64,000 bases of DNA from positions 496,001-560,000 of the forward strand of contig JAMAHW010000016.1 of NCBI GenBank assembly GCA_023627715.1, in the 5' to 3' direction. A model generated the notes under the pieces. The model did no database searches. It was not told where the DNA came from and worked only from the letters and a program-made list of their open reading frames with translations. Shown here in pieces: positions 23,454-34,124 of the stretch (position 1 is its first letter; every line of letters starts with the position of its first letter). Position numbers and translations under genes: made by a program. Source of the stretch: Periconia sp. R9002. Lineage: Eukaryota; Ascomycota; Dothideomycetes; Pleosporales; Periconiaceae.

Positions 23454-25150
23454 ATGAAATCTCTTATTTTCACGGCACTGGCTACACTCACTGGTCCAGC
23501 TACCAGTACCTTTGTCGTACAGTGTACGAGCAGACTCTTCGACCAGCGCGTTGACCCTGTTATTGAGCCCGGCATTGCTGCAAGCCACGTCCATACAATC
23601 TCTGGAGGAAGTGGTTTCAATGCCTCTATGAAATACGAAGATGCCAGAGCAAGTTCCTGCTCAACCTGCAATATCAAACAGGACTTTTCAAATTGTAAGC
23701 CATCTCTGTTACGTAGTGTAGCTCCCACATAGGAACAACAATGCTGTACAATATCACAAACTCTCTTCTTGATTGTCTCTTGTTACTTTTGGGCTACGCG
23801 ACACCTACCTCGAAGCACTGGCTAACCAGGATGGACTTTCACAGATTGGTCGCCTAAGCTCTACTACAAAGGCCAGGACGGCACCTTCTTAGATGTACCG
23901 ATCATTGGAGATAATGACGGTGGCAATCTCGGAGGCATGGCCATCTACTACCTAACACGTAGTGGGCCTGACAATGATAAACTCAGAGCTTTCCCACCTG
24001 GCTTTCGAATGGTTGCAGGAACTTCAACCAAAAGAAGCGAAACAGATGACTTTGCGGGCCGTGCCGTCACTCACAAATGCGTTGGATCAGCCAAGGGCGG
24101 ACCTGATCCGAAGCATTTGCCGGACGAGAAATGTGACCAGATTCGAGTTCAAGTGACGTTCCCCAGTTGCTGGGACGGGAAGAACTTGGATTCAGACGAC
24201 CACAAGAGCCATGTTTCATATCCAAAAGATGGAAATTACGATGGCGGCAGGTGTCCTTCATCTCATCCTGGTTAGTCATTTAAACATCGAGACAAGCACG
24301 TTCTAATTTCTATGCAGTTCATCTGGCCACGCTTTTTTACGAGGTCTATTACGATACCTCGAAATTCAAAGATAAATGGTACAGCGACAAGCAACCTTTC
24401 GTCTTTGCCAATGGTGACGGGACCGGTTACGGCTATCATGGTGATTTTGTTAGTATATCCAAGGTCTACATTCACAGATGTCCACAACTGACATTGTTCC
24501 TCCTACAGTTCAATGGCTGGGACGAGAAAGCGCTTCAGAACGCCCTCGATACATGCGTAGATGGCGTTGACAAATGCGCCGAAAAAGTATTCGGGACGTT
24601 CTACACTCAGGGCGAAACGCAAGCCTGCAAACTGCCGTCTATGATAGACGAAAAAGTTACCGGGCCCCTTAAGCAGCTTCCTGGCTGTAACCCCGTCACC
24701 TATGGGCCCGAAGATGCAAGCCCACCGAAAGACTGCGCTGCGCCTAAACTTCAGACCAAAGCTTCACCGAAGATGGCGGGCTACGTCGACACCACAAGCC
24801 TGGGCTTCAAATATCTTGGCTGTGGAAAGGACAATGCGCTGAGTCGAACGCTGAACGAGGAGCTTCTTACTGGCACCGATATGACCGTTGAAAAATGCGT
24901 CCAGTTCTGCAAGTCCAAAAATAAGAGCTTCGCGGGGCTCGAGTTTGGAAGTCAATGCTACTGTGGCAACTCGCTGCCTACGGATCGAGAGCCCGGTAAA
25001 GGCACGAATAACTGCTTGATGAAATGCGGTGGCAACTCCGACCAGGTTTGTGGTGGTGCGGATAGTATCAGTTTGTATCAGGCATCGAATCAAGCGAAGA
25101 GACATCGTCGCAGGGGTGCTGGCATCGACGCCCATCGTCACCGACACTGA
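23454..25150 (+). CDS. Secreted DUF1996-WSC domain protein
   Basis: Four exons, 23454-23694, 23845-24270, 24318-24448 and 24509-25150 (introns 150, 47 and 60 bp), give 479 aa. A signal peptide (MKSLIFTALATLTGPATST) leads into DUF1996, recognisable by DPVIEPGIAASHVHTISGGSGF near residue 30, then LYYKGQDGTF, and QVTFPSCWDGKNLDS with HVSYP. A Cys-rich WSC domain occupies about 375-465 (LGCGKDN, CVQFCKSK, SQCYCGN, CLMKCGGN, VCGG). It ends in a His/Arg-rich tail. WSC domains bind wall carbohydrate; the DUF1996 function is not established, although fungal members are secreted. Every intron was fixed by phase and by continuity of conserved text. The N-terminal HVH pattern may bind metal (inference). 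Confidence 0.92.
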
Positions 25151-25681
25151 AGACTCCTACTTTCTGTAGGAGGGAATTGAGCCATGCAGTGCGTGTGTCA
25201 TTAACGACTTAGATAGCGTCGAATATGGACTTCAGTATTTTCATCATTGTATAGTTTACCAATTTCACTGTAGATTGCTTCATTTTCTACTGCTATTTTA
25301 AGCTTGACCTTCTCCAGACGTAGTAGGCATTGATCAAGCAAGATATGAAGTTCCCATCCGGAGGTGACTACGTTAAGCGCTACTGCAATTGTCCTTTGGA
25401 GAACGTTGGCGATCTTGGAATGGGTCATAGCCTTTACAGGAGCGTTCTATCTATGGACTCCTCTAATTGATTGTTCTTGTTCCGAAGGGGATTGAGCAGG
25501 ACTGCCTAGAGTAGAAAGGCGGAGAGTAAATATGCAAATCACGAAACGGTGTGCGGGTATCCATATATTACACATATTTACACAATACAGCCTCTTCCTT
25601 TTCCAACTCATCTTGGTATCTTCACCCTCCACACCTTTTTCTGTACGTGGCGCACCGTCTTCAACCAGCGCATGGATTTTT
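25151..25681. other. Convergent 3' region
   Basis: About 530 bp between the stop codons of the DUF1996-WSC gene and the bS18m gene. No gene supported; short overlapping open frames on both strands only. Confidence 0.5.
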
Positions 25682-26328
25682 TTACCAAAACCTCGCAGGA
25701 CTGGTGCTCTTCATCACCAGCGGATGCCTATGCACACTAGGCATCAGGCCAAGACCTACAGCCCGCCGTATGGCCTTTGCCACTTTACGCTGGTTCTTGG
25801 GGCGCAAGCCGGTCTGTTTGGAGTGCTTGATGCGGCCCGTTTCAGACATATACTCGGATAGCATCGTGAAGTTCTGGGGCTCGTCAGCGTCCACAACGGC
25901 ACTCATTCAGGGTGCAGGCGCACCTTGTACTCGTTGATGGGATTGATCCCCAAGGTCTCGAAGACGTCGCTCCGGGGTGCATTCCGACCCATTCTCCACT
26001 TGTTCTGCTCGGCACCGGAAAGGTCATGGGGAGCATAAACATCGCCGGGTTGCCATCTACGGTAGATGTGCTTCTGGTAGGCCTCGCGTTGGGCGATATC
26101 TAAGAGCTTGTCTTCCGATGGGAGCGACTCGCGTGCGCGTCCCATGATCTTGGACTTCGAGTCGGTACCGCTCTGCCCATAGGTAGCTCTGTTGTTGCCG
26201 GGTGTGATGGCTTCGAGAATTGCCTTTGCACCGCTCGCCTGGTGCTTGGGCACTGCTGTCGAAAAGCAGCGGTTGGCGCATGTATGGTTGAGGAGGAGCG
26301 GCCGCGGTAATGCTCTGGTCAGCAGCAT
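25682..26328 (-). CDS. RSM18: Mitochondrial small-subunit ribosomal protein bS18m
   Basis: Two exons, 26328-25924 and 25873-25682, joined across a 50-bp intron (GTGCGC, branch GCTGAC, acceptor CAG), give 198 aa. The ATG at 26328 is chosen because it starts a clear mitochondrial presequence (MLLTRALPRPLLLN, then CFSTAV). The frame is open further upstream, but those residues do not resemble a targeting peptide. The C-terminal 70 residues are the S18 domain (FTMLSEYMSETGRIKHS, TGLRPKNQRKVAKAIRRAVGLGLMPSVHRHP), with the basic rRNA-binding pattern. Family knowledge: bS18m is a component of the mitochondrial 37S subunit. It is divergent from another mitochondrial gene, with 372 bp between the start codons. 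Confidence 0.94.
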
Positions 26329-26700
26329 TGTGGTGGATTTTGGGAGGAGAAAAGAGTCAAAAGATTGATGATTTGATATCGTCTGGATTGAGGAGCGCAT
26401 TTCCGCCGACATGCCGCTTATGTAATTCAACTTTTCTTCTCCACACGTCACGGACGCGCATAGTAGCTCCTTAGTTTTCGCCATCCCGACTTAAATCTTA
26501 ACCTCAATCGATATTTGCATCATGGGAACTTACCCTTCTCCTTGTACATGAGTCTTTCACATCTGCCATTCCGTCCTATCCATTCCCTCTTATGAGAGCT
26601 TTCAGCTATCCCTGGTTGCTTCTCGTACACTTCATTGCTCTTGCAGGCTCCTCTCTTCTCCAAGACTTCTTCCAAGAACGACCCGCCTTCACCCACCACT
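26329..26700. promoter_or_regulatory. Divergent promoter of two mitochondrial genes
   Basis: 372 bp between the starts of the bS18m gene and the CIA84-like gene. Sequence upstream of both chosen ATGs remains partly open, so either start could be slightly further out. Co-regulation is inferred from orientation and shared organelle. Confidence 0.5.
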
Positions 26701-29171
26701 ATGCCCTCCTCCCAATTGAACCGTCTCGTCTTTCGTCGCTTGATCGCCAACAAGCCCCTCCTGTGTCGAGGATGCTTATATCGTAATGCTGCACGCCCGC
26801 TCTTAGTCCCTCAACGCCGTACCTTTTTAGATCTATTCAAGTCCCAGCGCAAGATAAAAACCGCCCGCGTACCCCCCGGCCTGGACATATTAGGGGATTT
26901 GGTTCGCATGCAGAATGAAGCGTCGCGCCCCCCCAAACCTGCCCACGTGGCCCCTGCTCTACTCGCCTTTTTCACTCCAACAAAATACCTCCTGGAAGAT
27001 TTTCATGTCCAAGTCGCCCTCAACGGGTTTCGATACCTACTAGATAATCCGAAATCCGACAATCAGCCCTGGTTCTCCACCGATCAGCTCGAGCGAATGC
27101 TAGAGCAATTAATGACGCGTCGGCCTCATAGTGGTGGCAGTCCTCATCTCACACTAGGAAAACTGATCGCTGCCGAATTGAAGCGCATAACCCACATTGA
27201 AGCAGAAACAAGTACCAAGGATAAATCTTCTGGCCTGGGTGAATATGAAATCAAGTATGTGCCCAAGCTGGTAAAACTCCTCAGCATGTATGGCGCTTCT
27301 TTAGAGGCCAGGGACATTGTCCTTGCAACATACCCAAATCTTTACGAACCGTCACAACAAAACAACCATATTCCGCACATGGTGCTGTCAAGTTGGGAAC
27401 ACATATTGCAGGGTTTGGCACTCGAGGACAAAGAGACGGAGCTGCTTAGTAGTCTCAACACAATGCAAGACCTGCGTGTCCCATACCTTCAAAGTATGCA
27501 GCAAATCGTTGTGGCGTATTTTGTCGCGAAGAAGGATATCGATCAAGCCAAACATTGGTATTCTAAATTGCCATTGAGCGATACTGGCGCCGAGACTTTG
27601 GAGCCATTGGATACCACCTCAGCCGATATCCTGAAGGCGTGCGCATTGTATGGTGATCAGGCCTTCGGTCAGCAGGTAGTGACCTCGCTGCTCAAAGAAA
27701 CGCCGCGGAAAGAAGCCTGGGATGCTATATTCTTATGGTCAGCCGCGCTAGGCAAGGGCCCCGATGAGATTGATCGCATGATGAATGTTATGATCCGTCG
27801 CAATAACGAGGAGCGACAAAAAAACCCAGCTATCCCAGTGGTACAACCGGACACTGAAACAATCAATGGTCTAGTTGAACTCGCCATTTCTAAGCAGGAT
27901 TCTTATTCCGCCGAACGATTTGTTGCCCTAGGGGAAAAGCGAGGCATATACCCCAATGAGCGAACATACGCCATGCAAATCCAGTATCGGTTGTCCATCA
28001 AGGATCTCGATGGAGCTCGAGCCGCGTATTCTGGTATCCAAGGAAGCACTTTTAGCACTGATGAGACTGCCACGGCTGTCAACTCACTCGTCCAAGCTTT
28101 GTGTTGGTCACCACAGCATGCGTTTGACGAAATCATGACCATTGTGGATAGTTTACACGAACGTAACGTACGGCTTGCCCCAGAGACTGTAGCCGATTTA
28201 TGTGTGTTGCACCTTCGCCGTGGGGAAATGTTTGATGCTGCAGACCTTCTGCAAGTGCATGCACACACCTTCTCACCTGCCCAAAGGATTACTATACGTA
28301 AAAGTCTTGCAGCTTTTATCATGGACGGTCAGACCAGCACTGCTGACGCCTGGGATACATATCAGTTAATGCGCAAGTGTTTCCCCGAAACGCCACGGGA
28401 CGACCGCCTGCCTCTTATGAAGGAGTTTTTTGCACGGGAACGCTCAGACATGGCCTGCCATGTCTTTTTCCATATGCGGAATTCTACAGAACCCTATATT
28501 GCAGCAAACAAAGAAGTTTATGTTGCAGCCTTTACCGGCTTTGCCCAGAACGCAGATGCTGAAAGCTTGGAGCTGGCTCATAATCAACTTAAACTTGATT
28601 TTAACGTAGAAGTGGACACGCAGCTGAGGAATGCACTAATGCTTGCCTATGCCTGTACTGGTAATAACAGCCATGCCCTGGAAATCTGGGCTCAGATTGG
28701 ATCTTCAAAAGAAGGGCCTTCGTACAACAGCATCGTAATTGCGTTCAGGTCGTGCGAGGGAATGCCATTCGGAGACCAACATGCTAAATCTATATGGCGC
28801 AGGCTAAAACAGATGGATGTTGACATTGACAAGAAGATATTTACCGCTTATTTGTCGGCTATTGCCAGGAATCATTTACACGACGAAGCTCTCGCTCTTG
28901 TCGAATCTGCCGAGGAGGAATACGGATACACTCCTGATTTGTACATGTAAGGTCCCAGTCGTACGTCTTGTACGTGCATGTGCTAATAGAATCCAGATTG
29001 GGTCACATGTTCAACGCGACAGCAAACATCGATAGACAGGCTAGACTGGAGGAATGGATAAAGAAGAATTACCCTTCTGTGTGGACAAAACTTGAAGAGC
29101 TGGGGCATACAGTGACCATGGATGGCTTTGGATACCGGCAGTTCAACTTCAAGCGCGATTTGGAGCCTTAG
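26701..29171 (+). CDS. Mitochondrial PPR-like protein, CIA84-like complex I assembly factor
   Basis: Two exons, 26701-28946 and 28997-29171 (50-bp intron, GTAAGG...CCAG), give 806 aa. The start MPSSQLNRLVFRRLIANK is an amphipathic presequence, followed by a PQRRTFLDLFK processing-like region. The body is alpha-helical with degenerate pentatricopeptide-type repeats (for example ERTYAMQIQYRLSIKDLDGARAA near residue 420 and YNSIVIAFRSC near 680). The C-terminus (ARLEEWIKKNYPSVWTKLEELG...YRQFNF) resembles that of fungal complex I intermediate-associated protein 84. Known role of CIA84: it binds a membrane-arm intermediate of NADH dehydrogenase and leaves before completion. The CIA84 name rests on overall pattern recognition; a different mitochondrial PPR protein is the alternative. 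Confidence 0.7.
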
Positions 29172-29666
29172 TTCAGTGAAAGAAGAATAATCTTGATTGC
29201 GTCGTGAACACTTAAGACAGAAACAATTGTGAGATTAGGCATATGACGTCGACTTCGAGAAGATAGAAGTTGGCCTGAAGACCGTGCTTTCCACAGTTAT
29301 AAACACACAACTCAAATATGTTGCACACCTGATTTGGGCTGTGTTTCGTGGATAGCGTATATAACTATATTCCCAAGCTTGCGTTCCTAGCGCCGTGAAG
29401 TATCTTTATACTTCCTCGCGGCAGCCAAATGCAATGCTATTGCGAAGCAAGGTAATACTCACACTTCGTTCCCTCCATTCCTGCTGTATTGGTTTTCAAA
29501 GCTCTCATACCCTTCGCTCTTGCCTGTTACAGTTGCTTACATATGCCCTTGATTGCTACTTCCCTATGCTCATTCCAAAGGTTACATATAGACTTGAACG
29601 ATCAGTCATGCAATCAACCGACCAGTCTGTCAATCGGCCAATCATTCGGCCAATCAATCAATCAGT
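29172..29666. promoter_or_regulatory. Upstream region of the small secreted protein, with CAATC repeats
   Basis: Intergenic stretch ending directly at the next ATG. Its last 60 bp (29608-29666) repeat CAATC/CCAAT-type words: CAATCAACC, TCAATCGG, CCAATCATTCGG, CCAATCAATCAATCAG. CCAAT boxes bind the HAP complex in fungi; whether these act is unknown. Confidence 0.5.
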
Positions 29667-30080
29667 ATGCACCCTCCTATACTCGTTGTTACAGCAGCCA
29701 TTTGGTTCGGGACATTCCCCTTCGCTCGAGGGCACTCCACCACGCCACTCCACCATGAAAACAACGTTGGCAGCATCAAAATATGCCTCGAGCCCAACTT
29801 CCAAGGACCCTGCTGCACCATCAACGCAATGGAAAAATGCAGCGGGAACTTTCCCAGTGGCACGATTAAATCCCTCATGCAGCTGCAGGGTGCCGTATGC
29901 TTCTACTTCCGTGATAATGATTGCACGGCAGGCAATCACTCACCTTCCAGGCGCATCGATTCGAAAATTTCAGAGTATGGATGGGCGGTTATGGGCGAGT
30001 GGGAGGGCAAAGTGCTGTCATTCAAATGCAGTGCTCCCGGAACAAGCAATGTCGACCGGAGGTCACCGAATCCTGCTTGA
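29667..30080 (+). CDS. Small secreted cysteine-rich protein, beta/gamma-crystallin-like
   Basis: Single exon, 137 aa. The signal peptide spans about 1-22 (hydrophobic IVVTAA-like core, ending FARG). The mature part has seven cysteines; the first cluster, GSIKICLEPNFQGPCCTI, resembles the first strand and turn of a beta/gamma-crystallin motif (aromatic or charged residue, F-x-G). A second half with CFYFRDNDC may be the partner motif. Candidate functions are a secreted structural or antimicrobial protein or a plant-interaction effector; none is shown by sequence. Another frame (29395-30144) is also open across it, but only this one has a signal peptide and ordered cysteines. Short length, secretion and lack of strong homology make it accessory-type. 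Confidence 0.7.
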   Translation: MHPPILVVTAAIWFGTFPFARGHSTTPLHHENNVGSIKICLEPNFQGPCCTINAMEKCSGNFPSGTIKSLMQLQGAVCFYFRDNDCTAGNHSPSRRIDSKISEYGWAVMGEWEGKVLSFKCSAPGTSNVDRRSPNPA

Positions 30081-30810
30081 AACCAGCACAAAATCGCATA
30101 CTCGGAGTCCACTATGTGATAGGCTTCATAAAACCATGGGCTGACACCTCTATCGGAACATAGCCATAGCCACAGCCACTGGAGTTTATACGCCACCTGC
30201 AGCATTTGAATTCTCTCACAAACTACACATCAAAACCAATCGATGAATAATAGTTCTACTGGATATTTGGCGCCAGTCGGCAATAACTCACACTCGGTTG
30301 AACACGAACCCGTGTTCAACAGTATTCCACTCAGATACTATCACCGGACGTGCAATCAAAGGGGGATGGGAGTATTTTTGAAGACCAACGCGCACACTGG
30401 TCATTGGGGCATGATGACTTATACCGAGAAACTGGCAATGAGCCATAAATCCACCATGAATTATGAAAGTACATACGCGAAATACAGATATTCAACGTCC
30501 ATAATATTGTAACTCATTTGGTTCTTGAACCGCCCAGCTCTGTCTTCAAAACGAAAAGTGCAAATACTCCATTGTCAAATTAACCATTCATTGCGAGCCC
30601 AATATCTGTATTTACTATATATAAGTTCATTGAACTAACTCACCAGAGAAATCGTTTTAAACTCTCATTATGATTATTATCATCAATCATTTCTTTTATG
30701 GAGAACCATGAGACGAAGATAAACGAGCCGAAGCGAAGGGGAATCATGGGCGCTGAAAAGAGTCAAAGGAAATGGAATAAAAATGCTCGACACCCGCAAG
30801 CACAACTCTG
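30081..30810. other. AT-rich convergent intergenic region with a hairpin
   Basis: About 730 bp between the small secreted protein and the Kelch gene stop codon. It contains a perfect 10-bp inverted repeat at 30297-30320. No gene supported. Confidence 0.5.
30297..30320. repeat. Perfect 10-bp inverted repeat with 4-nt loop
   Basis: GTTGAACACG and CGTGTTCAAC flank an AACC loop, read directly. It could be a dimer-binding site or a stable RNA hairpin. It lies about 220 bp downstream of the small secreted protein gene. Confidence 0.85.
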
Positions 30811-33462
30811 CTAGTCTCTGTTGATGACCCGCAGACTTCTGCGAGGATTAAGCAAGACTCCCCGCGGGCCCCAGAAACTAGGCTCCAACCCTTCGAGTAA
30901 ATCATCCGTCGAACTTCCTGTACTGCTTCTCCGTCCCGCGCCATCTGTGCCACCTGCAGCACCCGCACCGCCCATTGCAGCCACCCCAGCAGCTCCCGTG
31001 TACGTAGTTGAACCTGCACGCTCATCGCTATTGCGGATAGCTGCACCACCAGTGCCATTGCTTGATCGCGTACCCAACATGTCGCGCCTCGCACGCTCGG
31101 AGGAGCCTTTGTAAGAACTCGCATTGGTTGCCACTGGGGCTACGACAGTATCGTTCTTCTCATTGTTCGCACGCGCAGTCACCATGGCGGCATGCTCTTT
31201 CCAAAGTTTGACTTGTCGGCGGTAAATCCAAGCGCAGAAGGCGAAGTAGGCGGCGATGATGAAGAAAACACCTGCGACGACGCCCGCGACAATAGCACCC
31301 ACATTTCGACCCCCTCCACCCCCGCTTGTGCTGTTCCCACCAACTGTTTCGGTAACGGTAGCACCATTGGGCCCAGTCACTGTGTAAGTCCGCGGGGTCC
31401 CTGTTTTGAAAGGGCCCTCAGTGGGGGTTTGGACGGGAGCTGTAAGCGTTGCACCCCCAGTTTCCTTCCCGCCAATGGCCGATTGCACTGCTGCAGGTAC
31501 AGCATAGCCATAGCTTCCTTCTAATCCCGAGTTTGCGTCAAATCCTCGTTGATTTGCTTGCTGTGCAAGCGGGTTTCCGTTGTCGTTATCCTGCCCGTTC
31601 CATGCCTTCAAAGCCTTGTCACCCGTTAATGCCGTGAATTGATCGCTCCATTGGAGACTGGAAGTGTTGAATACGTAGATGCCAGGGTATTCGCATGAAA
31701 GCTCCTGGCCAATGTAGCCTCCCACCACAATCATCTGGCCATCCCACATGTGGCACGAGTGACCGGCACGTGCGTATGGAACAGATTGTTTGGATTGATC
31801 TACTTCAATCCAGGTGAATGAGGGAATTGACAAGATCCACATATCGTCGTATTGCGTTTGTTCCTTGGCAGGCTGGAGATTTTGACCTCCAAACATATAA
31901 ATATTATAGGAAGAGCCACTGCGTATATTCAGTCAGTATATTGTTGGTCCTGGCACGAGGAGTAGAAGACAAAACGTACTCTGCAGCGGCCGCGACTACG
32001 GCACATGGGTTAACGCGATATTTGGGCATCTTCCCGGAAGTGCTTTGTTTATACCAGGTGGATTTGGCAATGTCATATACGTCAACTAAATTCATCGTCG
32101 CCTGGATATACGTCAGCTGAATTACTGGTTGTGAGAGCTAAGCAGACTCACAAAAGTGTCATTGTCCCCACCAGTGAGACCAAGCAAAATTCCTTGATCG
32201 CCAAACCCAGGTATGTAGACCAATGTACCATCGGCACGCGCAGGAAACGAACCAGTGCCCTGTAGTCCACCCTCGGTAACATTTCGAAACACGCCTTCAT
32301 TTCCAGCTTTTTTCCCACCTTTCAGGTCTTCCACGGCTTCATTCGAGTATCCTGGAAAAGTAAATTCGAGCAAAGATTTGAGGTAAACTCTAGGGACCTG
32401 GTTGCTCCAGCCCTCCGTGGTGAAATCGTCCAGATGTCCACCAAAATACCAACCACGGCCCACATTTGCCACACTGAACCCAGCGCCTTCAGAAGCGCGC
32501 TGTACAGATTGGCCTGCACGCTCAGCATTGTCACCAGCCGAACTTTTAGGATCTTTGTGCTCAATCCATTGTTTATCACTGACCCTGTATTCCCAAAGAG
32601 AGTTTGATGTTGGGCTTTTCTTTGGACTATCCGAGAATTGGCCTCCGTATAGATAGAGTGAGGAATGAGAGTTCCATAGAGACCCCAATGAAACGGCAGG
32701 AGGGCCCGATGGCCTGGGCAAGCCAGTGAGCGAAGGATTGGCGATCTGCCAGGATTTAGTGAGATCAAGGGAGAGAAAATCATTGGCTTCATTGTCAAGA
32801 TTAGTTTTCTTTTCTGCTGAATTTCAATAAGGGTACGTACTCCAGGTGTTATCCGTTTGCTTCGCGTCGGTAAGAGTCCGGAAACCATACATATACAGTG
32901 TGCCGTTCAGGACAGTCGCTACGCATGTGAGAAACTTGCTTACTCATCAAATCAATAGAATAAACTTACATTGGCCGCTCCATCGCTTGCAGACTTGGAC
33001 CTGCGAGTCATCTCTACGTTCTAGCTCGATGGCGTCTCGTGGGATTACACCTCCTCTGACGCCCACCGGCACTGTCCTGTCGAGCTGCAACACAGGCAAT
33101 AGCATGGCGAAAACAAGAGCCAACAGACCCAACCGATAGATCTTGGTGTAGCGGGAATCTTGCTGAATGTGCGATATCTCAATTGGGCCAAAATCATCGT
33201 CAGAATCTGATGCAGATTCCCATCCGTTTTGGCCGTCATTTTCCTCTGCGCTTTGCTCATTGAGAATCTCATGTTGACTTCGAAATCGTACCGTTCTCGT
33301 CGGTCTTGAGTTTTTCGAGGATATGTGAGATAAAGATTTTAGAACAGGAGCGGTATCCCGCTCCTCTCTTGCCTTGTGAAGATCGATGAGGCCAACTTCC
33401 GCGAACACTGATTTGCGTCGACCCGCGCCATGGCTTTTAGGCTGAGGACGTACTCGCTCCAT
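30811..33462 (-). CDS. Kelch-repeat membrane protein with two predicted transmembrane segments
   Basis: Five exons, 33462-32970, 32918-32841, 32786-32152, 32101-31980 and 31918-30811 (introns 50-61 bp), give 811 aa, all in phase. Residues 1-108 are polar (RRKSVFAEVGLIDL near 16, PTRTVRFRS near 54, acidic WESASDSDDD). Residues 109-127 are a hydrophobic segment, then the Kelch/galactose-oxidase-like propeller begins at VCKRWSGQ and NGTLYMYGF; later blades include LYLYGGQF, YNIYMFGGQN and MIVVGGYIG. A Gly/Ser/Thr-rich stretch precedes a second membrane helix (about 648-674) followed by basic IYRRQVK and a Ser/Gly/Ala-rich tail. Related fungal proteins usually start with a signal peptide just before the propeller, so the 108-residue extension is unusual. 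Molecular function is unknown; a surface or endomembrane role is inferred. Confidence 0.83.
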
Positions 33463-34124
33463 TGATTGATAAATCGACTTGGGAGTCTGGGTAGGATTGA
33501 TGGTGCTGGGGCACAGCTTGTATGTCAAGAAAGATGTGTAATGACGTTTGGGCAGGAACTGGATTTCAAGTCTGGGCGAGATTATGTGTAATAGTAGACA
33601 TAGTATAGGGAGGGATTAAATGATCCAGTTCTGACCAGTGGGAGACGGAATATGGTTGAGAAGAGGAGAGACACTGGAGAGCAAGAGTTTGGGGAAAGAC
33701 GATGACAGCGTGACGAGGTCGGGTCGGCGCCCGTGTAATGTAACATGGAACGGGGTTCAGAGGCGCTGAACTACCCGTCTTGTGTCGGTTGTAGGGGCAC
33801 CCTCGAGTGTTTCTGCCCTGTCGTGCCCCCCTGGCATTTTGGGGTGGAACGTCATTAGCCAGGGGTGGTACTGTAGGTGACAGTGTTGATCACTTCATCG
33901 CGATTGGAAATATGGCAGGGATAAGCATCCCTCGTTGCGTGACGTATGCCAAGCACAGCCTGTCAATCAATCAGTCCCTCACACCACCAACCATACATGA
34001 TCTTCCGTGAACAACAGTGACCATTCACAACCTTTTTATATCATTATTTTTTCTGTCTAGGCAGGGACAGAATTTAATACTGAGGTACTATAATCTTGTT
34101 CGAAACTGACAACACTCACAGTCG
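33463..34124. other. Kelch gene promoter and AlkB gene 3' region
   Basis: About 660 bp between two minus-strand genes. No gene supported. It contains AATCAATCAGTC words near 33965 and a T-rich run near 34035 that may belong to the AlkB transcript end. Confidence 0.5.

Noticed and set aside
29395..30144. 249-codon open frame overlapping the small secreted protein
   Set aside because: No signal peptide or ordered cysteines; the 29667-30080 frame explains the region better.
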